In this document: piece after piece, positions 1 through 9,403 of the stretch
Layout: every line of letters starts with the position of its first letter
How positions within the stretch are numbered: the first letter of the stretch is position 1
Origin: Trichomonas vaginalis G3
Taxonomy: Eukaryota > Parabasalia > Trichomonadida > Trichomonadidae
Assembly: GCF_026262505.1 (NCBI RefSeq)
Contig: NC_067203.1
Location: 26,889,411-26,953,410, forward strand
Reading direction: 5' to 3'
DNA: 64,000 nt
Translations under genes and position numbers: made by a program
The notes under the pieces: generated by a model
Told to the model about the DNA's origin: nothing
What the model saw: the letters and a program-made list of their open reading frames with translations, nothing else
The model's database searches: none

Positions 1-3000
1 CATCTCTTGGAAGAAAGATTGTTCGGTGAACATATCTCCTTCTAAAAGAAGATAAGCTGTATCCTGCAAAATACTGAAATTAGTCTTGGATTCGTAGTTG
101 TCATACAAAAATGGAAAATCTTCACTTCCACTGAGAGGAATTCCATCAACAACTTGGTCTCTGAGTTTGAAAACATTTGCAATCATTGCACAAATTCTCC
201 ATTGGCAAAGGAATGCAGCTAAAAAGTCGCCGTTTTCTTCATTAATCTTTTCCATCTGCTTGACAACCAAATACATTGCACCTTGGACATTTTCAACATA
301 AGTGAAGTTGTGCTTCAAGTTTTCAACGTTCTTGAAGTAAATCAATGATTCCTTCCATGCGTATTTCAAGGAAGGAATCATTTCGTTGATAATTCTGAAA
401 TCTTTCGAGATATCAGTAGCCTTGAATTCGAAATCTGGATTCTCGAAAAGTGATTTCACGCAAGCGAAAATGAAACCAATGAAACAACGCAATGCCCTCT
501 TCTTTGATTTGTCAACGACAAGCTCAAGATTGACTATCCATTTGAGAAATGCCATTGCTGTAATTCTTGCCATCGCAACCTTTCTTTGAGTGCAGGAAAC
601 AACAGAACAAAGAATCGTCAAGATATGATTTGTTTTGTCTATGAAAATGGCCTTCGCAAACTTGTTAACAACGAATGCAAGCGAAGTAAAGACAATTGGA
701 AACGCTTCAGAATCTTGTGTTGGAGAGAGCATGTGAATGATGATCTTTAAAATTGATAAGATCTGGCGTGGATTTGACAATGTGTTAATTTTCTCTATGA
801 AATGAAGGAAAACTAACATTCTGCATGTAACTTCAAGAGAAATGGTGAGTTTGACAGAATCCAAGCGACTCCTAAGTTGAGAATCATTATTAACAACAGC
901 TCTTTCAGAAAGTTTCTCAATGATTGTTTCTTCTGAGAGACTTACAAAATAATCAAAGAACCTGAGCTTGTTATCATCGCTCAGAATGTTGAAGTACTTC
1001 ATGAACTGAACAGATTTGACATTCTTGCAGATGTGGAGAATGAAAGGAACTAATACAGGATCTGTTCCGAGATGAGGAGCGAGAGAATCAGCAAATGTGA
1101 ATATCAAAGTGAAAAGAGGGAAGAAGTACATAGCAATAGTCTTTGATGTTGACGAATCTGAGTAAGCTTCAATAGAAACTCCAAGCAAACCAATTGCTTT
1201 GAGAGCAGGTTCAATCTCTTTTAAGCTGTTCGCAAGGAATGTGTCGCGAACTGTGGCATAAAACAAAGAAAGAATTGGAATGTATGGAGATACATTAATG
1301 TTTTCTAGCAATGGTTTCGTCAATGTGAAAATTGCCATTATAAATGGTGGATCAGAGAACAATATCCTGAAAATACAGAGCCTTTCTTTTGTATTAAGCG
1401 CAAATATGAACTTCCTTGCAAGTTTGATTACAACAGCTGGAGCAAATCCCATTCTCAGCTGCCTGATAAACTCACCGGCAGCTTTTTTGATGTTCAATGG
1501 AACTTGGGAATGTGCTGTTGCAATGAGAAGCTCTTCAATCTCATCTGGAAAGAATTGACGATTCGATATCATTCCTTTGAGAGCAATTAAGAAGAAAGGT
1601 AACGGAATGGCTCCAATATCCATGATTTTATCTTTTAATAACTTCAAATATGCAGCAGAGAATGTATCAGGACATGTGAATGCATGCTCAATCCACTTGT
1701 ATAACCATGATTGGTCGCAGTTCTCGAGTCTTTCTGCCAAAAGTGTGAAATCTACTTGAGGCATGACAATTGGATCAAAGCAGTATTGAATCATATACTT
1801 TGCAACATCTTGCCACATTGGATGCTTATAATCTGGGCCTGCGGCTTGCTCGAGATCTACAGAATTTACCTTTGTAAGAGATCCGGATGGCCTGATTCCT
1901 GAACCACTGCATGATTCAGCAATTGACTTCTTAGGTGGAGAAATAAGAGATAAAATGAGCTTTTTGGGAGGTGCAACAATTGTTGGAAAATGATACGAAA
2001 AACTGATCGAGCCTGCAGATCCAGAGAAAATTGAACTGCCTTTGAGCTTGAATGTTCCTGTATAAACGGGTTCGCTAATTGGAACAACACATTCAGCGAT
2101 AACTTTTGTCTTTCCAAGATCAACCGCATGAACTTCTACGTATATTTCGAGTGGTATTGAATGTTCGTAACTTGAATTAAGCTTGAAGTTGCACATGCAA
2201 GGGAAATTCATGATATCACTTGGATTCAAAGTTGAAGTATTGAATGACGATATTTCTGATAACATGTTAGCTCTTGCTGCAGTATTCAGAACTTTTGGAC
2301 TTTCTTCGTGAGTTCTTATCATGAAATTTACATATAATTGAAGACCTTTTTGAACAATATCATGAGTTGGACAAAGCCTTATGTTATGAATTGTGAGTAG
2401 TGTTGTGGGATACATCGGCTGGAATGCAGTTATTCTCACAGGTCTCTTATCTTCAGGAAGTTTTGTCTCGAGGTCGAAACTGAACACTAAGTTGAACATT
2501 GGATACTTCTTATCACTCTTGAAGTACATATCCATAGAAAGTGCAGGACTAAAGACAACCCATTCAAGATTGAATTGTCCACACTTAATTTCTGAAATAT
2601 ACTTATGTCCAATTGCTATAGGCTTTTCAATTGGATCCCTATCTGCTTTCTCAACGTATGAAAGCACAGCAACAATCCTAGATTTTGGATCGTCAATGTA
2701 TGGGAGATAAAAGTCTTTGTGATCGCATTTAAATGTGCATGCCTCTGGAGTTCCACGGCAAAAATCTATTCTCACAGTTTCGCTTGTTGGAAAATCGAGA
2801 TATGAGAATAATTCGATAAAAGCAGAACTTCCAACGCCTGTTTTGCCGACTATTTCATATTTAGTTATATGCAATAACTTGATCGTTTCATAGTTATCAG
2901 AGAACTTATATCTCTTCCTTGCAATTATTTGTTCATATTTCGAATCAATAATTGGGATAGAGACATATTTAGCTTCATATGAAGTAAACTCAAGATCTTT

Positions 3001-3246
3001 TTCGAATTTTTGAACTGTTAATGGAGCAGTATCATCGGGCTGCTTTTCTGTTAATAAATTTTCAGAAACACGATTTAATGCGAGAGCTTGATTTGGATGA
3101 ATATCTTTTGGTGCAATATATGAATGAGTTGTACCTCTTGCGATTGGTTTCAACCAGGAGAGTTCATCGAGTTCTTTATCTGTTAAAAACATGAATCGAG
3201 ACTGATTCGAAATAGGAACAGCCCGAATGGAACTACTCATAAGCAT
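1..3246 (-). CDS. Large DOCK-like protein, N-terminal ~1080 residues (runs off left edge)
   Basis: The minus strand reads open without a stop from an ATG at 3246 (second in-frame ATG at 3240) to position 1, about 1,082 codons, so the C-terminus lies outside. Around residues 270-400 there is a beta-rich stretch resembling a DHR-1/C2 domain (motif FPCMCNFKL, then IPLEIYVEVHAVD). The middle is helical and repeat-like. Near residues 990-1020 the pattern GDFLAAFLCQWRICAMIANV followed by AYLLLEGDMFTEQSFFQ resembles the start of the DHR-2 lobe A of DOCK proteins, which act as guanine-nucleotide exchange factors for Rho/Rac GTPases at the membrane and cytoskeleton. The family call is by eye; the open frame itself is certain. 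It could be another ARM-like scaffold. No intron signal was seen. Confidence 0.6.
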   Translation of the reverse strand, partial: MLMSSSIRAVPISNQSRFMFLTDKELDELSWLKPIARGTTHSYIAPKDIHPNQALALNRVSENLLTEKQPDDTAPLTVQKFEKDLEFTSYEAKYVSIPIIDSKYEQIIARKRYKFSDNYETIKLLHITKYEIVGKTGVGSSAFIELFSYLDFPTSETVRIDFCRGTPEACTFKCDHKDFYLPYIDDPKSRIVAVLSYVEKADRDPIEKPIAIGHKYISEIKCGQFNLEWVVFSPALSMDMYFKSDKKYPMFNLVFSFDLETKLPEDKRPVRITAFQPMYPTTLLTIHNIRLCPTHDIVQKGLQLYVNFMIRTHEESPKVLNTAARANMLSEISSFNTSTLNPSDIMNFPCMCNFKLNSSYEHSIPLEIYVEVHAVDLGKTKVIAECVVPISEPVYTGTFKLKGSSIFSGSAGSISFSYHFPTIVAPPKKLILSLISPPKKSIAESCSGSGIRPSGSLTKVNSVDLEQAAGPDYKHPMWQDVAKYMIQYCFDPIVMPQVDFTLLAERLENCDQSWLYKWIEHAFTCPDTFSAAYLKLLKDKIMDIGAIPLPFFLIALKGMISNRQFFPDEIEELLIATAHSQVPLNIKKAAGEFIRQLRMGFAPAVVIKLARKFIFALNTKERLCIFRILFSDPPFIMAIFTLTKPLLENINVSPYIPILSLFYATVRDTFLANSLKEIEPALKAIGLLGVSIEAYSDSSTSKTIAMYFFPLFTLIFTFADSLAPHLGTDPVLVPFILHICKNVKSVQFMKYFNILSDDNKLRFFDYFVSLSEETIIEKLSERAVVNNDSQLRSRLDSVKLTISLEVTCRMLVFLHFIEKINTLSNPRQILSILKIIIHMLSPTQDSEAFPIVFTSLAFVVNKFAKAIFIDKTNHILTILCSVVSCTQRKVAMARITAMAFLKWIVNLELVVDKSKKRALRCFIGFIFACVKSLFENPDFEFKATDISKDFRIINEMIPSLKYAWKESLIYFKNVENLKHNFTYVENVQGAMYLVVKQMEKINEENGDFLAAFLCQWRICAMIANVFKLRDQVVDGIPLSGSEDFPFLYDNYESKTNFSILQDTAYLLLEGDMFTEQSFFQEM

Positions 3247-3425
3247 ATTACTCCCTTCTAAAGTCTGTCTCCTATTTTTTTGCTCCTTGAACCTAGCAGG
3301 GATCATGCCTATTTATTGCCACTTTTTTAAAATATAAAATTCATATTTCGTAGTTTTAAAATACAGCTTTATCTGAAGATTATTAGAATTAATTTTTTAT
3401 GTCAGAAAAATGTAAGAGTAGGGGT
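3247..3425. other. Upstream region of the DOCK-like gene
   Basis: AT-rich sequence between the start of the minus-strand host gene and the candidate MITE. I saw no clear parabasalid initiator (TCA-Y-W-Y-T) close to the start codon and no other gene. Confidence 0.4.
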
Positions 3426-3443
3426 AATTTTAGCTAAAAGTGA

Positions 3444-3478
3444 CACACCCGTGAAGGGTGTGATTACCGATCGGTAAT
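3444..3478. repeat. Hairpin plus 16-bp palindrome
   Basis: CACACCC and GGGTGTG form a stem with a short loop, followed directly by the self-complementary ATTACCGATCGGTAAT. Both lie just inside the left end of the candidate MITE. Confidence 0.6.
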
Positions 3479-3547
3479 TTCGACAGTTTAGAATTTAAAA
3501 TTTTTTATGGAACTGTTGCGAGTTTCATAAAGAATTTAAGGAATATA

Positions 3548-3680
3548 AGCAAAGATTTGAATCAAAATCTTAGACCTAAGCCGCTCGATTCGCTCGCGGC
3601 TTCCGCGAATTACAGATCAGCAAAGATTTGAATCAAAATCTTCGAACTAAGCCGATCGCTTCGCTCGCGGCTTTCTTTAT
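3548..3680. repeat. 71-bp direct repeat, two copies, each with a GC hairpin
   Basis: AGCAAAGATTTGAATCAAAA starts at 3548 and again at 3619. Each copy ends in a short stem (GCCGCTCG..CGCGGC and GCCGATCG..CGCGGC). It lies inside the candidate MITE. Confidence 0.75.
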
Positions 3681-3776
3681 TATTTTAAATTTGCATATTT
3701 CCATCAAAAGTTCATAAGGTAAAAAATTTCGTTTATTTTTACTAAGAAAAAAAAAGGTTTTTGATAATAAATTTAT

Positions 3777-4008
3777 TTTATTTCGAAAAAGTAGCAATAA
3801 TCGTAAAAGGGTATTGATAGGCTTGCTAAAGTAACTAATTTTAGCTGTCAAATACTTTTGTATTTTGAAGTAAATTAGTATAAATTTGTTTTTACTTTTA
3901 TTTCGAAAAAGTAACAATAATCGTAAAAGGGTATTGATAGGCTTGCTAAAGTAACTAATTTTAGCTGTCAAATACTTTTGTATTTTGAAGTAAATTAGTA
4001 TAAATTTG
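3777..4008. repeat. Tandem duplication of a 120-bp unit
   Basis: The sequence starting TTTCGAAAAAGTA at 3781 repeats almost perfectly at 3901, and both copies continue to AGTATAAATTTG. A minus-strand reading frame across it has the same internal repetition and is not a gene. Confidence 0.85.
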
Positions 4009-4049
4009 ATATTATTTTAACTCCCTTTGAAAACCTCAATTTTCCATAC

Positions 4050-4111
4050 AGAGGGAACGGGAATAGCATCCAATATTCCCTGAGAATGGTTGCGCATTCT
4101 CAGTTCCCTCT
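4050..4111. repeat. Branched inverted repeat (cruciform-like)
   Basis: An outer stem (AGAGGGAAC at 4050 with GTTCCCTCT ending 4111) encloses two smaller stems: GGAATA/TATTCC and GAGAATG/CATTCTC. Three-way junctions of this kind are rare by chance in 60 bp. The GAGGGAA arm recalls one arm of the hairpin array at 39.2-40.6 kb. Confidence 0.6.
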
Positions 4112-4310
4112 ATATTTCGAACGAAGCTCTCATCGGTCTTTTTTTTTAATACTAAACGTTTTTTTTCCTGTCACTTTTAGCTAAAATTTGGGTTTGCCAA
4201 AATGTAATGGATTTTTGAGCAAGGAAATAAAATTTTATAAAAAGAAAATGATGTCACACATATAAATGTAATTTTACAGAAGAGGGGACTGGAAAATATA
4301 AAATTCCTCT

Positions 4311-4591
4311 AAAAAAAAAAAAAAAAAAAAAGGTAGTGGGGCTTCCAGGCACTTCGTGCCCTCTAGCCCTGAAGATGTTTAGTATAAATGAAGTTTTTAT
4401 TCGGAAAATTGTTAGTCTTCTGGTGTGAATTCGGAGGACTCTTCTTCTTCCTCCATTGCTTCTGGGAAGAAGCCTTCTTCTGGGTCGAAAACATTATATA
4501 ATGTGTCGCTTTTCACAAATTATATATGTTTTCATGTTTTGTCACTTTTCTGTCACTTTTCAGGAAAAAACATTTTTATTATTATATATAA
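4311..4591. repeat. Terminal repeat, left end of Maverick A
   Basis: An A-run tip is followed by GGTAGTGGGGCTTCCAGG, the hairpin GGCAC-TTC-GTGCC (4348-4360), TTTAGTATAAATGAAG, and a tail containing GTCACTTTTCTGTCACTTTT just before the methyltransferase start. The same block closes Maverick B at 62046-62299. Confidence 0.9.
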
Positions 4592-5425
4592 ATGAATTTT
4601 ACAAAACCACCGTTACCGTTCTTTGAAAATAAGAGTAGATGTAAAGATATTATATTGAGAGAACTTAAGAAACTACCGAATGGTCTAACATTTGTAGATT
4701 TGTTCGGTGGAAGTTTCTATATATCCCATTTGTGCCATATAATATTCCCAGACTCAAAGATTATATGCAATGACTTCGACAACTATATGGACCGTCTCAA
4801 ACATATACCAGACACAAACAAAATATTGAGTGAGTTAAAAGAAAAGATACCTATAGGTAAGATGGAACGTATACCATTAGATAACAAAAATATTGTGAGA
4901 GAGGTTTTGAAAAAAGCAGAATATATAGACTGGGATAGTATATCTGCTAGACTATTATATAGTGGTTCTATAAGAGTTCATGACATTGAAACACTTATGT
5001 CAAAAGTTTTATATCTTAACTATACAAATGTTTTCAAAGAGGACATAGAAAAATATATTGAGGGTATAGAGTTTGTGAGATGTCATTGGACAGAGTTGTA
5101 TGAAAAATATAAAGACAAGGAAAATGTTTTCTTTATAGTGGACCCGCCGTTCTATAACACATGGGATTTTCAATACCAAGTAGACTGGACTTTGAGAGAC
5201 TCTTTAGAAACTTTAGACGTTATACATAACCATCCATGCTTTTACTTTACATCCGATAAAAGTGGTTTGGAAACCGTTATGAGATGGTTAGAGGACATAC
5301 ATGACTATGAGTTTATATATGACAAGATAGAATATGAGAGAGGACCTATAAACTGGAGAAAGTGTCATAACAAAGAAATTTTATTAGTAAGTAAATGTGG
5401 TTTGAAATCGGACTACTTGTTTTAG
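4592..5425 (+). CDS. Dam-type (D12 class) DNA adenine methyltransferase, Maverick A left arm
   Basis: This 277-aa frame begins with FTKPPLPFF and carries the SAM-binding motif DLFGG (residues 36-40) and the catalytic DPPF (184-187). These are the order and spacing expected of N6-adenine methyltransferases of the Dam/D12 class. It would methylate adenine in DNA and may mark or protect element DNA. It is the first gene inside the terminal repeat, and its 3' end overlaps the start of a 43-aa frame. The two other copies in this window end a few residues earlier. The frame looks whole; whether it is expressed is unknown. Confidence 0.85.
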   Translation: MNFTKPPLPFFENKSRCKDIILRELKKLPNGLTFVDLFGGSFYISHLCHIIFPDSKIICNDFDNYMDRLKHIPDTNKILSELKEKIPIGKMERIPLDNKNIVREVLKKAEYIDWDSISARLLYSGSIRVHDIETLMSKVLYLNYTNVFKEDIEKYIEGIEFVRCHWTELYEKYKDKENVFFIVDPPFYNTWDFQYQVDWTLRDSLETLDVIHNHPCFYFTSDKSGLETVMRWLEDIHDYEFIYDKIEYERGPINWRKCHNKEILLVSKCGLKSDYLF

Positions 5426-5526
5426 GTTTTTTCCATTGTGTCATTTATTTATTTGACGTGGCAGAAAAGTACAGAGAATATGAAGATGAACCAATGCCTG
5501 CAAATGTTCAGTATATGTACTCGTAA
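5395..5526 (+). CDS. 43-aa single-pass membrane protein overlapping the methyltransferase end
   Basis: The ATG at 5395 lies inside the methyltransferase 3' end in another frame and gives 43 residues: a hydrophobic segment (GLLVLGFFHCVIYLF, residues 6-20) followed by a charged tail (EKYREYEDEP) ending in QYMYS. The same frame, with only conservative differences, occurs at 31700-31831 and 61112-61243, always 132 bases and always overlapping. Conservation of the frame across three copies argues it is a real gene. The function is unknown; a small virion or host-membrane protein is possible. Confidence 0.75.
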   Translation: MWFEIGLLVLGFFHCVIYLFDVAEKYREYEDEPMPANVQYMYS

Positions 5527-5549
5527 GAGATATTTTTATCTAATATTAA

Positions 5550-5912
5550 ATGGACGCACAGAACTTAGCGAATGCACAGCAACCTGGACAACCAAACCCA
5601 GAGAATATTCCAAATGAAGTTAGAATACAAACTGCAATGGCAAACTATGGTCAAGTGCCAACAGATGTACAAATGCAAACTGCCATGTCAAATGACGCTG
5701 CGTTAGGTTTGCCACCATGGTATGCAAATATGAGATGGAAAGAGTTTTATACAAACCCTGAAGTGGGATATAAACAACTTTATGCAGATGACGCGAACAC
5801 AGGAGTTGACCCAGAATATGTTTTCTACCAGAGAGGAAACAGAATGTATGAGCTCCAGTTAAAGAATGCTATGGAACTCAACAGGAAACGTAAGAGACTA
5901 GGTGGACATTAG
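5550..5912 (+). CDS. 120-aa Maverick protein, unknown function
   Basis: A 120-residue frame with a low-complexity N-terminus (NAQQPGQPNP), two copies of an IQTAM/MQTAM-S/N motif, an aromatic middle (PPWYANMRWKEFY) and a basic end (NRKRKRL). It is nearly identical in all three copies (31314-31676, 60726-61088). It sits between the 43-aa membrane protein and the 80-aa amphipathic protein, so a structural role is plausible, but I do not recognise the family. Confidence 0.75.
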   Translation: MDAQNLANAQQPGQPNPENIPNEVRIQTAMANYGQVPTDVQMQTAMSNDAALGLPPWYANMRWKEFYTNPEVGYKQLYADDANTGVDPEYVFYQRGNRMYELQLKNAMELNRKRKRLGGH

Positions 5913-5929
5913 ATTTTTAATATAGTAAA

Positions 5930-6172
5930 ATGGGTTTCTTCAGTAGTATTGGAAACTTCTTCAGAAGAGTTGGAAGAGGTATATGGAATGGAATAAAAAC
6001 CGTAGGAAGAGGAATTTGGAACGGAGTCAAAAATATTGGTAAAAGAGTAGGTCAGTTTGTTGGTATTATACCTAAAGACCCTGAACCAGAAGAACAAGCT
6101 CCTGTTATACAACAGCCTGAACCTGCACCACAGTCTAGTTGGCAACCAAATCCAACACCTCAACCGTATTAA
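5930..6172 (+). CDS. 80-aa amphipathic protein with internal repeat, possible membrane-active minor capsid protein
   Basis: The first 45 residues are a basic amphipathic stretch (MGFFSSIGNFFRRVGRG) containing two copies of VGRGIWNGIK-type units and ending in VGQFVGIIP. The rest is a Pro/Gln/Glu-rich tail. The layout recalls the membrane-lytic internal proteins of adenovirus-like capsids (protein VI type), which is inference from composition only. It is conserved at 31053-31295 and 60465-60707. Confidence 0.7.
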   Translation: MGFFSSIGNFFRRVGRGIWNGIKTVGRGIWNGVKNIGKRVGQFVGIIPKDPEPEEQAPVIQQPEPAPQSSWQPNPTPQPY

Positions 6173-6176
6173 AAAA

Positions 6177-7023
6177 TTATATTTTTACCGTTCGATAGTA
6201 GTTGTATATGAAACTAAGTTCTAAGTAAAACGCATGGTATAATGGAATTATTCTTTTTCTTCCATCTGTAGTAAACCATACTTGAAAGTCTGAAATACTT
6301 CCACTTGGTGGTTCGTATAACTTTGTAGGTTTTTCGTAAAAGTCATTTGCCAAGCATAAGAAAGAGTTTTGGGCGCCAGAAAATGAAGCATGAACAATAA
6401 TAGCATCTTGGTCGAAAACATTTTCATATGTTCCATTAGGGTTTTCGACTTCATAAAAGTCTGGGTGTACTGGATATGCTGCAGGCTGATTTAACATCCT
6501 CATAAATCTATACCATGCCAAGTTGTTATATTTTGTAGAAATATAAACGTTTTCTCCAAGGTCTTCTATTTTATTGATTTTAACAGTTGCATTTTTCCTG
6601 TCATAAATAATATCGAGATGGTACTCTCCTCGTCAATGTTATACTGGTTTGCATATTCGATATAGATATCGTTTATTTTTTCTTGAAAAGCTTGAAGAGT
6701 TGTTTCTAAGTTTACAAGCAAACTAACTTGTAAAAGTTTTCCCTGTTCAAATTTCTCATACATACGTTTTTCTTTGTTATAGTATCGAACTTCAAAACCG
6801 ACCGTAAATGGGAAACCATGTATGGCTTCTGAAATGAACTTCATTCTACGAAAGCCAATAGCTTTTGTGACAGATGGGTCTCTTAGCCATCTTAATGGGT
6901 AGTCAAACGATAGCCTTCATGCTTTACGGTCTCTGTCTCAAACTTTTGACCGACATTCGTAAAAAGTTCATCTAATGGTTTAGTTGTAGCAACTCTTGAA
7001 TTTTCTTTTTCTATTGGAAGCAT
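6177..7023 (-). pseudogene. 282-aa-type Maverick protein, left-arm version; broken
   Basis: Homologous to the whole 282-aa frames at 30200-31048 and 59613-60461. The N-terminal and C-terminal parts are near-identical to those copies (for example HASFSGAQNSFLCLANDFYE), while the middle is a clearly different version of the protein. It lies back to back with the fibre gene, their starts 18 bases apart, so the two are probably co-regulated. Function unknown. Confidence 0.7.
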
Positions 7024-7041
7024 ATTTTATCTAGAATAAAA

Positions 7042-8446
7042 ATGTCGAAAGATATTGCTTCCATGAGAGAAATACAACACAACCGACAACTCATTATGCA
7101 AGCTCTAAATAAGAACACAACAAACTTTTCAAACTATTCTAAGATATCTGAGTCATTGAAAGAAGGAAACTTAAAACTGACATTAAACCCAATGACAGAT
7201 GAGTTTCTGTTTCAAGACAAGAAGAACAATACTGTCTGTATAAATCCAACAAAAGGAACTTTAAACGAGAAACCTATAAATGAACTTCTTTTGAAAGCAG
7301 ATGTTGACAACAAAGCTGACAAAGAATATGTAGACGATGCAATAGCAAAAGAAGAAGAAAGAGCTAACAATGCTTATGCAACAAAAGAACATACTCATCC
7401 TGAACTAGCAGACAAAACATATGTTGACAATAAAATGTCAAGTGAAGTGACAAGAGCTGAAAACGAATATTCTAAAAGACTCATACACATTCTATATCTG
7501 AAATAACAGACTTAAACGTTAGCCTTGAAATAAGGTAGATAAGGGACTTATGGCTAGTGTGTTTAGAAAGAAAGCGGATAAGGAATATGTGGATGAAAAA
7601 GATAACGAAATGAAAGAAAGGGTTGACTGGTACCATGAATGGACATCGAAGATTTTAAAAAACTAAAGCCGATACAGGATGGGTTTCAGATGTTTAGACC
7701 TTAAAGCAGATAAAACTTATGTTAACGATGAGTTAGAGAAGAAAGCAAATAAGAACCATACACATACAAGTTTTACAACTGTTGCTATAGAAAGTATTGA
7801 AGGAACGGTGAAGAAACTGGTGGGGATGTATTATATTGTAAACCTCCTAACTTTCCACAAGGTTTAACATCGGATGACGACATAACGACGATGAGAAACA
7901 TTAGATGTAAAGATGTTTATGTCATGAAGGATGAACATAATATATAAATTCACTGCTCAAGATTTATATGACAAGAAAGCAGACAAAACAGAGCTTCAAA
8001 CATTAAAGACAGAAATGCTTCAAACATTATATCCTATAGGCTCTATTTATACGTCAATGAACTCTACCAGACCAGAAGTAGTACTTGGTTTTGGAACTTG
8101 GACTCAAATAGTCGACAGGTTTTTGTATTGGGCAAACTCTTCAAAGGAAACAGGTGGAAGTAAAACGATTTCAGGTGAAAATTTACCTGCACATAGTCAC
8201 TACATAGATTTAAGTACATCTCAAGCAGGTTGGCATAAGCATAGATATTGGGATTGGTCAGCAATGACAAAAGGTAAAGGATATGATGTTAAAGACAACG
8301 TTAAGTTTGCTATAGATTGTTACTGGAGTAACACTGAGGGAGGAGGAAACCATACACATCGCGTTTCGGGATATACGCAAACAACGGGACAAAGTAACTA
8401 CATGCCACCTTACATGACAGTTTACGCATGGTATAGAAATGCTTAG
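7042..8446 (+). pseudogene. Phage-like fibre protein, left-arm version; broken
   Basis: Starts MSKDIASMREIQHNRQLIMQ like the other copies. It has a stalk of repeats around ADKTYVDNK and HTHxxS, and a tip with VGSIYTS-like, FGTWTQIVDRFLYWA, LPAHSHYI and a final PPYMTVYAWYR. The tip matches the collar/gp10-type C-terminal domains of phage tail fibres. The middle differs from the other two copies. Its last base pairs overlap the end of the integrase gene on the other strand. Confidence 0.75.
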
Positions 8447-9386
8447 TCGTCATTTCAACTTCTTTAGCATATTCGTCAGGAGTTGTCTTATATGTTAGGA
8501 ACTGTTTTTGAAAATATACCACCTTGAACTTTGACAAGTTTGAACGAGGTCTGACAATAGTAGTTTTATCTTCTGCTTGCAGTGTGTACATTTTGCCATG
8601 TTTGCCTAAACTTCATAATACTCTTGTATACTTTCTTCTATTTTTGACACGAATGTGAGTACCTGTCGGGTTCCCATTGTTGTCATAGTCAATAGTATTT
8701 TCATATGGGTCGCGTTTAGGTATTTCTATTTTTACTTTGTCACCTTTCTGAAGTTTGAAGCCCGGCATTCTTTCTTGTTTGTCTCTTTTGACTAAATTAT
8801 TAAATATAGTCTTTCTCTAAGTCAGGGTTGTTTTTCATTTCTTCGGGGGAGTGGTTTCCCAAACCTTTTTGTTTACGGTTATTGTAAATATTTAAAACTT
8901 GTCTCATCTTTGCCATGGAGAAGTGTCTATATTTGTCGTCATATGACATTTCATTTGCTTCACCACCTTGTGGTTGGTTTAAGTCTCTTAACATTTTTAT
9001 ACAACCGTCAATGACACAAGAGCAGAATGGTTTTGGTCGACAATGAAATATTGGTTTACATTTTTGAACGCAGATAGTTTTTTACATCATCTGATTTGAA
9101 AGAACTTTCACAGTCAGATGTCAGTTTTGTTGGATGGTATTTGTCAACGAATATTGTCAAAGCAGTTTTCACATCTAAAATATTTTTGGACCATAATGGT
9201 ATGGCTTCACAGTATCTTGTGTTTTGACCGACAAATATTAGCCAGTATGGAGGTCCATCTTCTCTATACCTCGGATGTTTTCCAAGATATCCATAAACCA
9301 AGCATTTGGTGTTGAACTAAAGATTTTATCATGAGTGCTTTTTTTGTTGCCTTAGAAACATAGGGGTCCTTGTTTGGATTCGTCAT
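8443..9386 (-). pseudogene. Maverick rve integrase, left-arm copy; broken
   Basis: Carries the same integrase core motifs as the copy at 56907-57867, including RYREDGPPYWLIFVGQNTRY and LTSDCESSFKSDD. The start is at 9386, 17 bases from the divergent amphipathic-protein gene. Confidence 0.75.
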
Positions 9387-9403
9387 TTTTTAACCCATAA
9401 GAA

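Larger units (their letters stand above)
3426..4188. mobile_element. Candidate MITE with 20-bp terminal inverted repeats
   Basis: AATTTTAGCTAAAAGTGACA at 3426-3445 recurs as its exact reverse complement at 4169-4188, enclosing 763 bp with no convincing coding frame. The flanks read GGGGT on the left and TGGGT on the right, suggesting a 4-bp GGGT duplication if one terminal A/T is assigned to the right end. The inside is unusually structured: a GC hairpin and a 16-bp palindrome (3444-3478), a 71-bp direct repeat, a 120-bp tandem duplication and a branched inverted repeat. The family is unknown. A non-autonomous DNA transposon is the simplest reading. Confidence 0.55.

Noticed and set aside
3633-3971. 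112-codon minus-strand frame
   Set aside because: Its peptide repeats itself because it spans the 120-bp tandem duplication. No start context or domain.
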